From Monocercomonoides exilis (Eukaryota > Preaxostyla > Oxymonadida > Polymastigidae), in contig LSRY02000002.1 of assembly GCA_001643675.2 (NCBI GenBank), forward strand, positions 285,501-349,500: a stretch of 64,000 nucleotides of DNA, in the 5' to 3' direction. The position numbers and the translations under genes were made by a program. Every line of letters starts with the position of its first letter. The stretch's first letter is position 1. Shown here one piece after another: positions 21,128 to 31,627 of this stretch. The notes under the pieces are model-generated. The model ran no database searches, was not told where the DNA came from, and saw only the letters and a program-made list of their open reading frames with translations.

Positions 21128-21850
21128 TTAATCACTATATTTCATTGCATTCGACACAAAAATGGAAAAATCTTCTTTTCGATTTCTGAAAAACAAAAAT
21201 GAATAGAAAAATTCTTGCATTCTTTTAATTCTCACTCCATGAGAAGGCATGAACTTACGAAGCTCAGCCAACAATGCTTCAATATGATTTGTGCAAGTAC
21301 CGGTAATTGGATCAGAATAAGTGCAAAATAACATTTCATGAGAAAAAGACAAAAAAAATTTTGAACCTACAAAATGCTCGGAATTATTGACAGTCTTGTG
21401 TGTGAATCCATTCTCACTTAAAGAAGAATAAGCTATCCATTGATCAGAGTGAATTTCTGTTCCGGGACGAATATATTTTTTTATTAACGGAAGTAATACT
21501 GAAGCAGATCTGATTGCCACAGGATAAACATATGCTTTTCCTCCACGTTCCTGAGCACCGAAAATCCATATTTGCTTCTTAGCACGTCCTAATAAAAAAA
21601 AGTTCAATTGATAATTAAGTTTCAAAAGATTAAAATTCAAAACCACTCTTGTGTTTTTAACTTCTCCAAACAGCTTCGTCAATTTCCACAGTGCGACCAG
21701 GACCTCCTGCAAGAGTTTGAATACCATCAATCATCATTGCGCATGTTCTCCGGTGAACGCAATATGTGTGATTTTTTTATGAGATCATAAAATCGTTGCA
21801 TCGTTGATCTTTCATGAGTAATTTTTTTGTTATTAAATATTTTCATTAAA
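21128..21850 (-). pseudogene. Merlin/ISXO2-like transposase, catalytic half
   Basis: The minus strand encodes the DDE core of the IS1595/ISXO2-Merlin group. GGPGRTVEIDEAVW supplies the first Asp. After a probable short intron (donor near 21653, acceptor near 21597) come QIWIFGAQERGGKAY, GTEIHSDQWIAYSSL with the second Asp, and TNHIEALLAELRKFMPSH with an Asn/His-rich third region. The C terminus (YSFLFFRNRKEDF) is also typical. Upstream, ERSTMQRFYDLIKK looks like the region before the core but needs a one-base frame change near 21775 to join it. The N-terminal zinc ribbon is missing here and appears 5 kb away at 26.7 kb. The family cuts and pastes DNA between inverted repeats. This copy is probably inactive. 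Confidence 0.75.
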
Positions 21851-22164
21851 AAAAATATATTTGAAAATCTGAAGAGAGATCGTTGAAAAACTTGAAAACA
21901 TGCTATCGATCGATGATATTTTTAAAAAATATTTGTTGTTTAAAAAAATGTTGTGGTATGTTTGATAATTCAATTATCTTTTTTCCATGAAAGTTTATAG
22001 ACCGGATAAGAAAAGGGATAATGAACATTTTCTGAAGGATAGTAGTTATTTCTTTACGCGGTAACAAGGTCAGTGACGATTGGGAATTGATGATGGAATT
22101 TGACAAGATGATTTTTGTAAAAAGCATCTTTGAAGGAAATTTATTTTCAATATAACATATGAAA

Positions 22165-23095
22165 AAATTAATGTATGCATTTTTCTTTAGTTCTCATTTT
22201 TAACGAGGATGTTTCCATCTGTGGATTTCTCAGAGCTCAAGAATCCGATAAAATATATAAATGGCCATTTGTTTGTTTTTCTGAGGAGAACATCAGAAGA
22301 GGCTGGATGACGAGAGACAACCATCAGATGGGAATTGCATATTTTTTTGTATTCAATTGGTGCAGGGGAAGAAAATGAATAAAATTGAAAAGCATTTGGA
22401 TGAAAGCGAAAAGGAATGAAAACAATTGGGCAGCATTTGGAAAGAAAATAATTCGAGATATTTTTTTCTGAAAAAAATTGTAGACAACATCTAAAGCAGG
22501 ACATTAATGTTTGAATAAAGGATTATGGGAAAAGGAGCGTTGGGAAACAATCGAAAAGGAGATTGACAGCATTAGTGATTGGGCAATCCTCTGCATTTGT
22601 GATTGGATGGTTAGGTGCGTTCTTTTGAGGAATTTTTTAAATCAATGCAAAACTAACTATTTTAATATCTTTCTTATAACTTTTGTTTCTCACAGACAAC
22701 AGCCTTTTTTTATCGAGTGTCATTCGCAGGGACAATCCATTTCAAGCGACATTTTACGAATTATGTGGTTTCTTCTCAGTCTTCTCCTTCTTCTCATTCT
22801 TCGCTATCTTCGCAATAGTCTGCTTCACATGCATTGAATGTTGGGAGTCAGCCTCATTTTGAACATCAAAGCAGCAGTGCTTCTGTTCCAATGCAACAAG
22901 AAGAAAACAGACAAATTCCTCTATCATCATCTTCTTCCTCATCTTCCTCATCTTGTTCTTCTTCTTCTCTCAAAAATGCATATTGTTCTATTATGCACAT
23001 AAAAAAAATCCACATGTTTTCAAGATTAGTGAAATGTTTGTTCATTTCAAGAAATTCTTTAAAAGAAAACGTGGGCAATAAGTTAAAGATGATTT
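22165..23095 (+). pseudogene. Degraded coding-like segment of unknown origin
   Basis: Several plus-strand stretches look coding-like: ERWETIEKEIDSISDWAI near 22540, a donor-like GTGCGT at 22615 and acceptor-like CACAG at 22695, then TTAFFYRVSFAGTIHFKRHF. A Ser-rich run continues past an in-frame TAG near 22817 into SQPHFEHQSSSASVPMQQEE and a poly-Ser run. The in-frame stop and missing start suggest a remnant inside the transposon. I recognise no family. Confidence 0.3.
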
Positions 23096-23099
23096 AAAT

Positions 23100-25660
23100 G
23101 AAACAAGAAGAAAAAGAAAAAGGTTTCGAAGAAGAAGACAACGCGGATGACGATTTGGGCTGCGAAATCGAAGGATCGATCACACACAATGCACACTCAA
23201 AGGATAGCAGCATGTTGTTGATCGTTAACTCTTTCTCGCTCGGGACCTGCTTGTGCTGTGCTGAAGAAGAAACAGCAGCAGAAGATAAAGGCAAGTCATC
23301 GCCTCCTTCGTCCTCCCTCTGCCACGCAATCTCCTCGTGGAACTGCACCACACCTTTCCCGTATCGGAGCAGCATCCCAAAGCAGTTCGCCACTTCAACC
23401 TCATTCCTCCTCAGCTACAGCCCCACAAACTCCACCAGCAGCCGCACAATCCAGAACAGCGCACACCACCTTCTTTCTTCTCCACCTCCGACTATACAGC
23501 CTCCACACGCAGCTTCAGCCCTGCACCTCCCGACACTTCCGATAGCACCCGCACGCAGTCGTACAGCTCCGGCTTCAGCAGATCCAAGTGCAGGCTCACA
23601 GTCTTCGCAGCTGCTCAATTCTCAGACGCTGTCAGAGGCGCCTGCCGGTAGGACAAATCGCACACCTTCAGCAGCCGCGGGAATCGCGCGAAGATGTTGT
23701 TGGGCTGGCAGGACATCAGTGCCTATGCGAGAGATGGTTCGCCACAACCAGATAGCCGGTACGCATCCCGGAAGATCCGCAGCGACAGCGCCTTTGGAGC
23801 CTGCGGATAGCACACACAGAAGAGATTCCAGTTTTCCAAACACAATTCCTCTGAAAGCTGCCTCTGATGGTAAAAATGAAGAAGTCCATGCATTTCCAGA
23901 ACATTTGACATCATACAGTACCTTCATCTCCTCCTTCAGCTTCGCTGCCTCTGCACGGCAGTTGTTTGGCAGAAACCGCCGAAACACAGATGCATCTGCC
24001 TCTCCCTTCTCCGACTTCATCCTCTCAAATTCACAAAAAAATATCTTGATCTTCTTCTCAGAAGCCCTTTCAAACAACGTGTTGGAGCACTTCCGGAACA
24101 TTTGGAACGATTCGATCAGGAAGTTTTCGCTCTCTTCCGTCGGCTGCTGATACAGAACACACTTCAAGCAGTAATGTGTCACAATGCATGAAGAACAACA
24201 GTTCATCTTTAGTGAACAATTCATGAACAAACTTTCCAAACATCCGTTCCTCCGCAAAATCCTTCAGGAACAGCTAAACACAGTGAATCATCGCCTTCTG
24301 CACAGCTTCACTCTTCTTCTGATTCTCAATCATCTCCTTGAACAACGCCTTCTGCTTTCTTGTTATCTGTGCGTGCACTTTCAGCAGCTTTATCAGTATC
24401 TTCGTTTCCTTCTTTATCTGGTTCGTCTTCTGCTTCTCAGTTGTATCCACTCATCCTCCATCACCATCGCAAACGTTTTCTGCTCCACCGCTGCTTGCTT
24501 CTCCCACAACACTCACTCCGCTTCCCACTTTCATATCAACCCGCTTCCAGCTCGGGTTTGTGTCGAACATCACAGCGCTGCAATCTCCTATGCTCGCTGA
24601 AAACTTCTCCTTAAATTTTTCGAACAGATGCGACTGAAGTATCAACGAAATCAAAAACAGAACCATCACTTCTTGCACAGAGAAACCAACGAAGAAGATA
24701 TGAAAAGCTTAACCCCCATCCACAAGTTTCCGCTAACCATCCACACTCACAACTCCGTCCTGTTGCATCTTGCGTTTCTTTTCATTCGAAATCCACTCAA
24801 CACTCAGCTCAACCTTCTCATTGTCGTAACAGGCTGACATGCGTCTCCTTCACCTCTTCATTGCACTTCTCGCTCAGCTGAAGAATCTTCCAATCACTTA
24901 TCTTGATGAGATTGCCATTCTCCTGTTCTCCTCCATTAACCATTTGTCAGCTTCAATAGCCGCTTGTCATTTCAAAAATATTTCGTCCACATGTTGAACT
25001 CCATAAACTTCTTATCCTTCTCCTGTTTCACCACTTAATGTTTTTTTTTCTCTTCTTATCCTCCTCCTCACTCTTATCCTTCTTCTTCCCCTTCTTCTGC
25101 TTCTATTGCTTCTTCTCACTCCTCTAGAACAACCAGCACAATCGCTTCCATCACATGAACGACATCCTCCATCTTCAACATTTCCGCCTCCAGCGCCATC
25201 TCCCAAACTTTTCCAGCACTTTGTTCACTGCAGCCACTGGCCGCATCACTTCCTCTTTCATCTTATTCGTCACCACAACGCTCCTCGACTTCATTGATTG
25301 CAAAACCAGCCACGCCGTCTCCAACGGAAGCAGCTATGGACTAAAAAGATTTGTAGATCGATGGGAACGCATCCACACTTGCACAACAAACACATTCTTG
25401 CTTTCCGACTTTATCAACGGCAATTCATCAATTGAAGAAAGCGGAGCAACCAGCACAATAGAAAGCATCACAGAAAGCACCACATCAGAAGTGCACACAA
25501 CGGCCACAAACAGCACAGCCCGCCGCGCAACAATATAACCCAGCAATTTCTGCAGCAGCATCTGCTTGTTACGTGCATACACGCCAGCCGCCTTAGGCAC
25601 CAAAATCCGCAGTCGAATCTCGATTTCATTCATAGCTGCTGCCGACATCTATGATGCCAC
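23100..25660 (-). pseudogene. Degraded multi-frame gene remnant, function unknown
   Basis: GC content rises here relative to the flanks, and the minus strand shows many coding-like pieces in alternating frames. From the 5' side they include GVYARNKQMLLQKLLGYIVA, TNKMKEEVMRPVAAVNKVLE, AEMLKMEDVVHVMEAIVLVV, SASIGDCSAVMFDTNPSWKR, IKKETKILIKLLKVHAQITR, FLKDFAEERMFGKFVHELFT, NIFARFPRLLKVCDLSYRQA and RYGKGVVQFHEEIAWQRED. They look like one helical protein broken by at least half a dozen frameshifts and stops. I cannot name the family. A long plus-strand frame (23098-24150, 350 codons) overlaps it but has the composition of an antisense shadow. It occupies the interior of the Merlin-like element and may be captured host sequence. 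Confidence 0.45.
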
Positions 25661-25960
25661 CGCAGCCGAGACACCCGATGGATAAATCGCAGGTGCTGAT
25701 GAAGATACGGATGATTTATTACCCCTGTTGCATCCTTCTCTTTTCTTCTCAACATCAAGATTGAAGAGCCAAAATAGAGTAATGCTCCAGTTGAAGAAGA
25801 AAAAGAGGATAGAGAAAATTATAAAGGCGCAGAGTGAAGCGAAGACTTCAGTGAAGGATCAACCTCTGGAAGATTTTTCAGTTCCCCCCAAACGTCTATC
25901 CGTAGTTCTTCCAATAACAGGAACAACGCATTCGCATCAGGATCAGAAATGTTAATCATC

Positions 25961-26729
25961 CGCCAATTTTCCTGTTTTTGTGTGATAAGAACTTTTTAAC
26001 AATAAATACTCCTTGCAATGTCTAAAAGTGAAAAGAAAAAGATAAGAAAAAAGCAAAAGAGAAAATTTCCTCCACAAAAGATGTGATTCGTCATTTGATT
26101 CAAAAAATGATTAATATCATTTTGAAATATTGATTTCAGGTCTTTTAATGTTGATATTGCAGATAATATTAGATTTTTTTAAAACATAAGTAATCAATTA
26201 ATTTGTTTTAATTCTTGAATATAATTTTTATTTCATGAGTATTATTACGTTTGAATTCTCGTTATCATTAACTTTCAAAAAATAACACAAGACATACGAC
26301 TTTTCACCTTTTCGTTTTTTCAATTCATTGAAATAATGAAATGTTTATGAAAGTTCAAAAAATCAAAATGTCTTTTCAAATGGATGAAACAAAAAAGGCA
26401 AAAATTTATGGAAATAAGTGTTTGCAACAAATAACAACAAATAGTTTATTTTTTAAATCAAATATGAAAAGTGAATTCAAAAATTTTGTGAAATAGATCT
26501 TTTTGAAACTTTATATTCGATGATATATGAAATAAATACAAATGTGGAATTCACAAAAATAAATGATGGGAACGGAATGATCAACATTTAATGTTCATTT
26601 TTTAAGGGATAAAACTAAAATCTTGCAGCTTCTCACAGAAAAATACCCATTTGTTATTATTATAAATATTCCTATTAAAATAATTTGTTTTTTTCACCAA
26701 TTCAATCTGTCACATTTGAAGTGTCGAAT
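25961..26729. other. AT-rich stretch inside the transposon
   Basis: About 0.77 kb with short A/T runs and no open frame or motif that I can support. Confidence 0.45.
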
Positions 26730-26975
26730 TTAATGATCCCATAAAAAATCACCCATATATATAAGACACACAATGTCCTTCGCGCTAAGAAAGAGACGAT
26801 GTTTGCTTTATAAAGTTCTATAAGAGACTTCTTTTCGGCATTTGCGGAATCTGAAGAACCATTTTCCTTCGCTTCCTCTAATCAAAATCTTTAATGAACG
26901 ACAAGTTGCTATTGGGCATCTTCTGACAGTGTTAATCACATTTTTGTGAAGCCATTGCATGGTTTCTCCATTATC
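26730..26975 (-). pseudogene. Merlin/ISXO2-like transposase, N-terminal zinc-ribbon half
   Basis: In one minus-strand frame I read MQWLHKNVINTVRRCPIATC, then GKWFFRFRKCRKEVSYRTL, a TAA, and SKHRLFLSAKDIVCLIYMGD. This is the usual N-terminal layout of ISXO2/Merlin transposases: a CPxxxC knuckle, a second Cys in W-x-R-x-x-C-R-K-E-V-S-x-R-T, and SKLSLxxIxxLIY. The internal stop at about 26796 and the terminal TAA at 26730 show decay. The matching catalytic half lies on the same strand at 21.1-21.85 kb. Confidence 0.65.
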
Positions 26976-27224
26976 TCAAAAAATCTTCAATAAGTTATGA
27001 TTTTCCTCCATTAAATGATAAAATGCTTGACATTCGTTAATGTTTTTGGTATAATAGATATACTCATCAATATTAAAACAAACAATTTTGTGCACCTATT
27101 TTTGGATCTCGAATGGGTTGATCAAAATTTTTTTTCAATAAAATCTGATTTTTCCACTAATTAACGATTGAATAATCTTTTCAAATGTGCTATAAACATA
27201 TGATCTAAAGTTTATCTTTAATTT

Positions 27225-27411
27225 GGCAAGGTGGCGTATAAGTACCATATGCTCAAATTTTGCTGTCTTTGAAACAAATCCTTGACAACGTTATAATATC
27301 AGTTTTGGTGTGGTTTCGTGAGTGAAAACAGAAATTTGATCGAAATATGATATTTTTATTTTTTGGAAAATTAAACAAAAGGAACTTTTCAAAATAATTT
27401 AGACATATGGG
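27225..27411 (-). repeat. Right inverted arm of the Merlin-like element
   Basis: Inverse match to 20740-20875, with GGTGGCGTATAAGTACCATA at the inner end and TTAGACATATGG at the outer end. It holds about 60 bases absent from the left arm. Confidence 0.75.
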
Positions 27412-28204
27412 ATGATATTTTTTGCTTTATGAATTTTGTTCCATCCTGAATATTCGAACCTATTTCTCATTTTTTTTTTTAGTTTTTCCGTATTTTTTTG
27501 ACATGGAAATGAAAGACTTATAATGATAAAGCTGGAGAAAAAGTTTGGAACAAATCGTTGTTTTTTTCATAAAAGCAAGAATTTTGTCCCATATCTCAAA
27601 AAAAAAAAAATTATATTCATTGTCGATTAATAAAATAAAAATTAATTTTCAGAACACTATGAGTTTATTATCAAAGATATTCGTCTTTTGCCAAATAACA
27701 AATATTTTTTATATTAATCAGGAAATATTAATCGGAACAAGGCACGAAGAAATAATTCAATCAAATAAAAAAATGAAAAAATTGTCAAAGAAAATTTTCG
27801 TTTATTTGCTTGATGGATTAAAATAACCATCATTATTGAAAAAGAAACTGCAAATGAAATAATTATTTGTAAGAAAATTAACTGCAATTTGATAAAAGAA
27901 TAAAAAATTGTTTGCTTGAAATAGAGAATTTCAACATTAATGACAAACAAACAATTATCAATGTATTGAAGAATGATTGCAAATTAATGGAAGGAAAACA
28001 GGATGTATGAGACAAGATGAAAATAAATCAAAGGAAATTTATGTGAATTGATTTGAAGGTAAAATAAAGAGAACAATAAAAGAGATATTATGCAAGGAAA
28101 GGAAAACGAGAGGAGAGAACAGACTGAAGATAAGCATGAAGTGTTCGCTTGATGGATGTAACATCAAAATTTCGAATTATATCAAAATATCAAAAAAAAA
28201 ATGT
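27412..28204. other. AT-rich intergenic stretch, no gene seen
   Basis: About 0.8 kb between the transposon's right arm and the 3' end of the KAP3 gene. The small open frames (for example 27545-27826 plus) are Lys/Ile-rich and show no conserved motif. Confidence 0.5.
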
Positions 28205-31200
28205 TCAAAGCTCTCCTTTTCGGATGAGCTCGACCCATTCGCGGTTGTAAAGCTCAAACTTGCGCTGCCTTATGATTTCTCCTAGTTTCGGAGCAAATTC
28301 CTGAAAAAATATCAAAAAGATGAAAAGAAAGAAAGAAATTAATAATTGAATAAAAAATGAAATAAAAAATAAAAAAGATAAATACAATTGAATGCTTTTT
28401 ATATAAAAAAATTAAAAATACACACTGAAATGAGATCGAGAGAAAGATCAGCCACTTTCCTCAGCTGCTCGTCCTGATGATCGTAAATTACGTGCAGATC
28501 ATATCCAATCAGCGACCCTGCATGTTCCATCACCTGATTGCGTGTGCTTTCAGAAAGAAGGAAGTTGTAGAAAATTGTGATGCAGCACGAGAAGAGATCA
28601 GGATCATAGTAGTTGTCTGAAGCAAATGCCAATTATGCCATTTAATAACAGTCATTTTCATTGAAAAAGAAAGAAAAAGAATGAAAAAAAAAAAAGAAAA
28701 GAAAAAAATAAAAATGAAGATAAATATTAACAATTCAGTAATTCAAACTTTGAAGCACAGCCATCAGCAGCGAAACCCAGTTTGTAGAAGCGAATATGGG
28801 CATCATATCTGGCAATGCAGACAGCCCCCCAATCAGCCTCACAATCTCCATGATCATGCTGTTCTCTTCTTCCTCTTCCTCAACGTCTTCATGGTCAAAC
28901 GAGCTGTCATAGCCAGACTCCATGCTCTCTTTCATTTGCTCCTCCTTTATCCTTTTCCGCTCCATCTGCTTGTCCATCTCGCCTGCCATCATTTGCGCCA
29001 AAAGCGGCAGCAAATCACACGACATGGCACACTTGGCCAGATCGACATAAGCTGGATCCACTGTAGATATAATAGACAGCACATCAGGCAATATCGAGTG
29101 ATGGTTCGCATCCTCTTCTCCATCAACGCTTCTTCTTCTGCCTTTTCTCAGCTTGTCGTGGGCTCGCTGTCTTGCCTCTCTTTCTGCCTCGCCTTTTGTC
29201 AGATCAATGAGCGGGGGCAAAAGACGGTTGAACTGCGAAACATACTCTGCGTGATGCGAAGCCAAGTTGCGTAGCAGCCGAAAGAGAAGCGGATTCAGCG
29301 AGACAATCGCAGCCTCCATCAAACGGAGCAGACCTCGGCCGCCCGAAGCAGCAGCGATTTTAATAGCAGAAGGAAGTGTCTGCGAAAGTGTGAGAAGCAG
29401 AGCAATCACATCAGACATGAATGCCTTGTCGACTGTCGCGTACGGCGATGCAGAAAGAGGCGAAGGTGAGGCAGAAGATGAAGCAAGAGGAGAAGAAGCA
29501 GCAGCGTTGTTTGTAACAAACGAAACAAGTGCCGGAACGAGAGTCGTATGACTTGTCAAAACCTCTTCTGAATTGTTCACTTGGAGAAGATTAAAGATGA
29601 TATGCAAGCACTGAAGTACCCCAACACCCGACCTTCCCAAGTCTCTCAGCTCAGCAGTCGGTATGCCATCGCCCATGTCGTCCAAATCATCAACGTCCCC
29701 TCCTTCATCCGCTGGACTGGCAGCGCCTTTCTTCTTCTTCTTCTTCTTCTTTGCGCTGGTGCTTCTGCTTCTCCTCTCTCCGCCTCCAGCGGCGTTGATG
29801 ATCCACACGATTGTCTGCAGCAGCTGCAGCCGGCGGAGCATCTGAGTGCGATGGCGCGGGTTGAACGAGAGATTCAGAAGGAGGCGAAGTGTGGCGTCGA
29901 GGATGGTGATGTCTGAATGCACAGATGGCAGCACTTCCTCAGAAAGAGCAGAAGAAGGGGATGTGGTGGCTGATGTTGCTGAGAGAGAAGATGATTGTGA
30001 TTCTGGTGTGGCAGAAGAAGACGAGGAAGACGAGGAAGACGATTGCGAAGTGGATGATATGGATAGTCTGGAGGAGGTTGGGCGGGGTGCTCCGACAATC
30101 TTTGCCAGTGCTGCTGCTCCAGCTGCGTTGTTCAGTCCGCACCCATCCAGAACAACCATCTGAAGTTTCTCAATCACAGACCCGCGAGACATCAGAGCAT
30201 CCTGCGTGACAGGATCTGCAGAGACAGAAAGCTTCTTCAGAAAGACAAGAGCCAAGTTCACCAGATCGCCGAAGTCGAAGTCGAGCATCGGCAGCAGCTG
30301 CCCAACCAGCCCGCGCTCCACCATGTTGCACTCTTCCTCTTCGACCTCGGCCACATTCAGCAGAAAGTGGAAGGACGAGTAAAACAGCATCTTCTGCTGC
30401 TCCAGTTGCTGCGCCAGCTGATCCTCCATCTTGCGGATGGCTTCTTCGCTCTGGAAAATCTCCATTCGCGATGGCTGAGTCTCAGACTGCTGCATTGCTG
30501 CAAGTGCTTCTTTTCTTTTCTTGATTCGTATTCTGAGCTGTCGATTCTTCTCCAATTCTTCAGCCACAACTGCTTGTACAAGTTCGGGTATTTTGTTGTA
30601 GATCAATCCTTTTAAGAAATTTGTATAGTGAGAAATACAGAAAAAGATGAGTACAATATTCAGTGCAAGATTTGATGATCTTGATTGCTTTTCACCCAAA
30701 AGCCGTTGAATAGCATTCATCAGTCCAATATTTCTTACAAGTTTCCCTAAGTTCTCTTGATCTTGTGCAAGTTCAAGAATTCGCGATGCTCCTTTTGTTT
30801 GTTCGTCTGGATTTTCATCGTAGAGGAGTTCAATATAAACTTGCAGTTCATCCATTCGAGCTGCTTGAGTTTTTGGAATTTGACGAAGCTGCTTTTTCAT
30901 TGCGCCGTTCATTAAAGAGTCTCTTCTTTTTTTATCAACAGTTAAATCTAATTTATATGGAAAGAGTTATGAAATAGTTATAGTTTTCAAAACTTAATTT
31001 CGAAAAATCGCCAAACTCGCGCTCTTTCCTGGAGAAAATTTGAGTTTAATTAATTGTCGGAGCCTTTCTTCAATTAATGGATATTTTTGTCTTGGGATCA
31101 ACCCTTGAGCTTGCTGAAACACCATTTGAGCAGTTTTGGGAATATTCATAAACTCGCTCAAAGCTGTCAAGACAATCCTATTTTTGGATAAAACAATAAC

Positions 31201-31416
31201 CATTTAAATCTAATCATTAATGCATGAAAAAAAGTTTCATCACTTTTTTGAATGAGGTTTCTTTTCCGAATGAACAACTTTTCCTTCAAAATCTAACAGT
31301 TGGACAGTAATGATTGACTGGATAACAAGAGCACTATTATCCGTGTCAACATCAATATCAGAAAATTCTACAATTCTTCTGATATTTTGAGCAGATTTGA
31401 AGGCATCAATGCTCAT
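28205..31416 (-). CDS. KAP3: Kinesin-2 accessory subunit KAP3 (armadillo-repeat), five exons
   Basis: Exons on the minus strand are 31416-31244, 31177-31017, 30947-28749, 28616-28426 and 28300-28205. They join in frame to 939 residues (human KAP3 is about 790). The N terminus matches KAP3: a stretch with DTDNSALVIQSIITVQLLDF, a helix ending LIEERLRQLI, and KKRRDSL. The armadillo region follows: DELQVYIELLYDENPDEQ, then NLALNIVLIFFCISHYTNF. The last exons give YDPDLFSCCITIFYNFLL and RKVADLSLDLISEFAPKLG with a final FELYNREWVELI, as in the KAP3 C terminus. Low-complexity Ser and Lys/Glu inserts near the middle account for the extra length. KAP3 links the two kinesin-2 motor chains to cargo in anterograde flagellar transport. 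The intact first two exons had no long open frame and were found by splice phase and homology. Confidence 0.88.
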
Positions 31417-31627
31417 ACTGGCGAAGTTTTTTTAACTGACTTGATCAAATTTTAAAATGAATATATATGTGGATCGAAAGCAAACAAAAAAACAAAAATC
31501 CCTAAAAAACTATCAAGAATGAGAACTCTGCATTTCTTCTCTTTTGGACAAGTTAAGAAATATTTTTGGATTTTCCATAATTAATTAGCTTTGTCTTGAG
31601 TTCAATTGAAAAAAACTAATTTCAAAG
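31417..31627. promoter_or_regulatory. Divergent promoter between KAP3 and CLASP-like gene
   Basis: Only 211 bp of AT-rich DNA separate the two start codons. Both promoters must lie here or overlap the first exons. No specific binding site was recognised. Confidence 0.5.

Larger units (their letters stand above)
20740..27411 (-). mobile_element. Decayed Merlin/ISXO2-like DNA transposon with 5 kb interior
   Basis: A segment of about 130 bp at 20740-20875 recurs inverted at 27225-27411. Shared landmarks are TATGTCTAAA, AAAAGTTCCTTTTGTTTAAT, TCAAATTTCTGTTTTCACTC and TGGTACTTATA-GCCACC. The right arm carries about 60 bp that the left lacks. Between the arms, both transposase halves lie on the minus strand in the expected order: the zinc-ribbon end at 26.7-27.0 kb and the catalytic end at 21.1-21.85 kb. 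About 4.9 kb of degraded coding-like DNA sits between them. The simplest reading is one element with inverted terminal repeats that gained an insertion or cargo and then decayed. The alternative is two nested or independent fragments. I could not identify target-site duplications. Confidence 0.6.

Noticed and set aside
23098-24150. A 350-codon plus-strand open frame
   Set aside because: Its composition is that of an antisense frame. Minus-strand peptides over the same bases look more protein-like. Kept only as an alternative reading.
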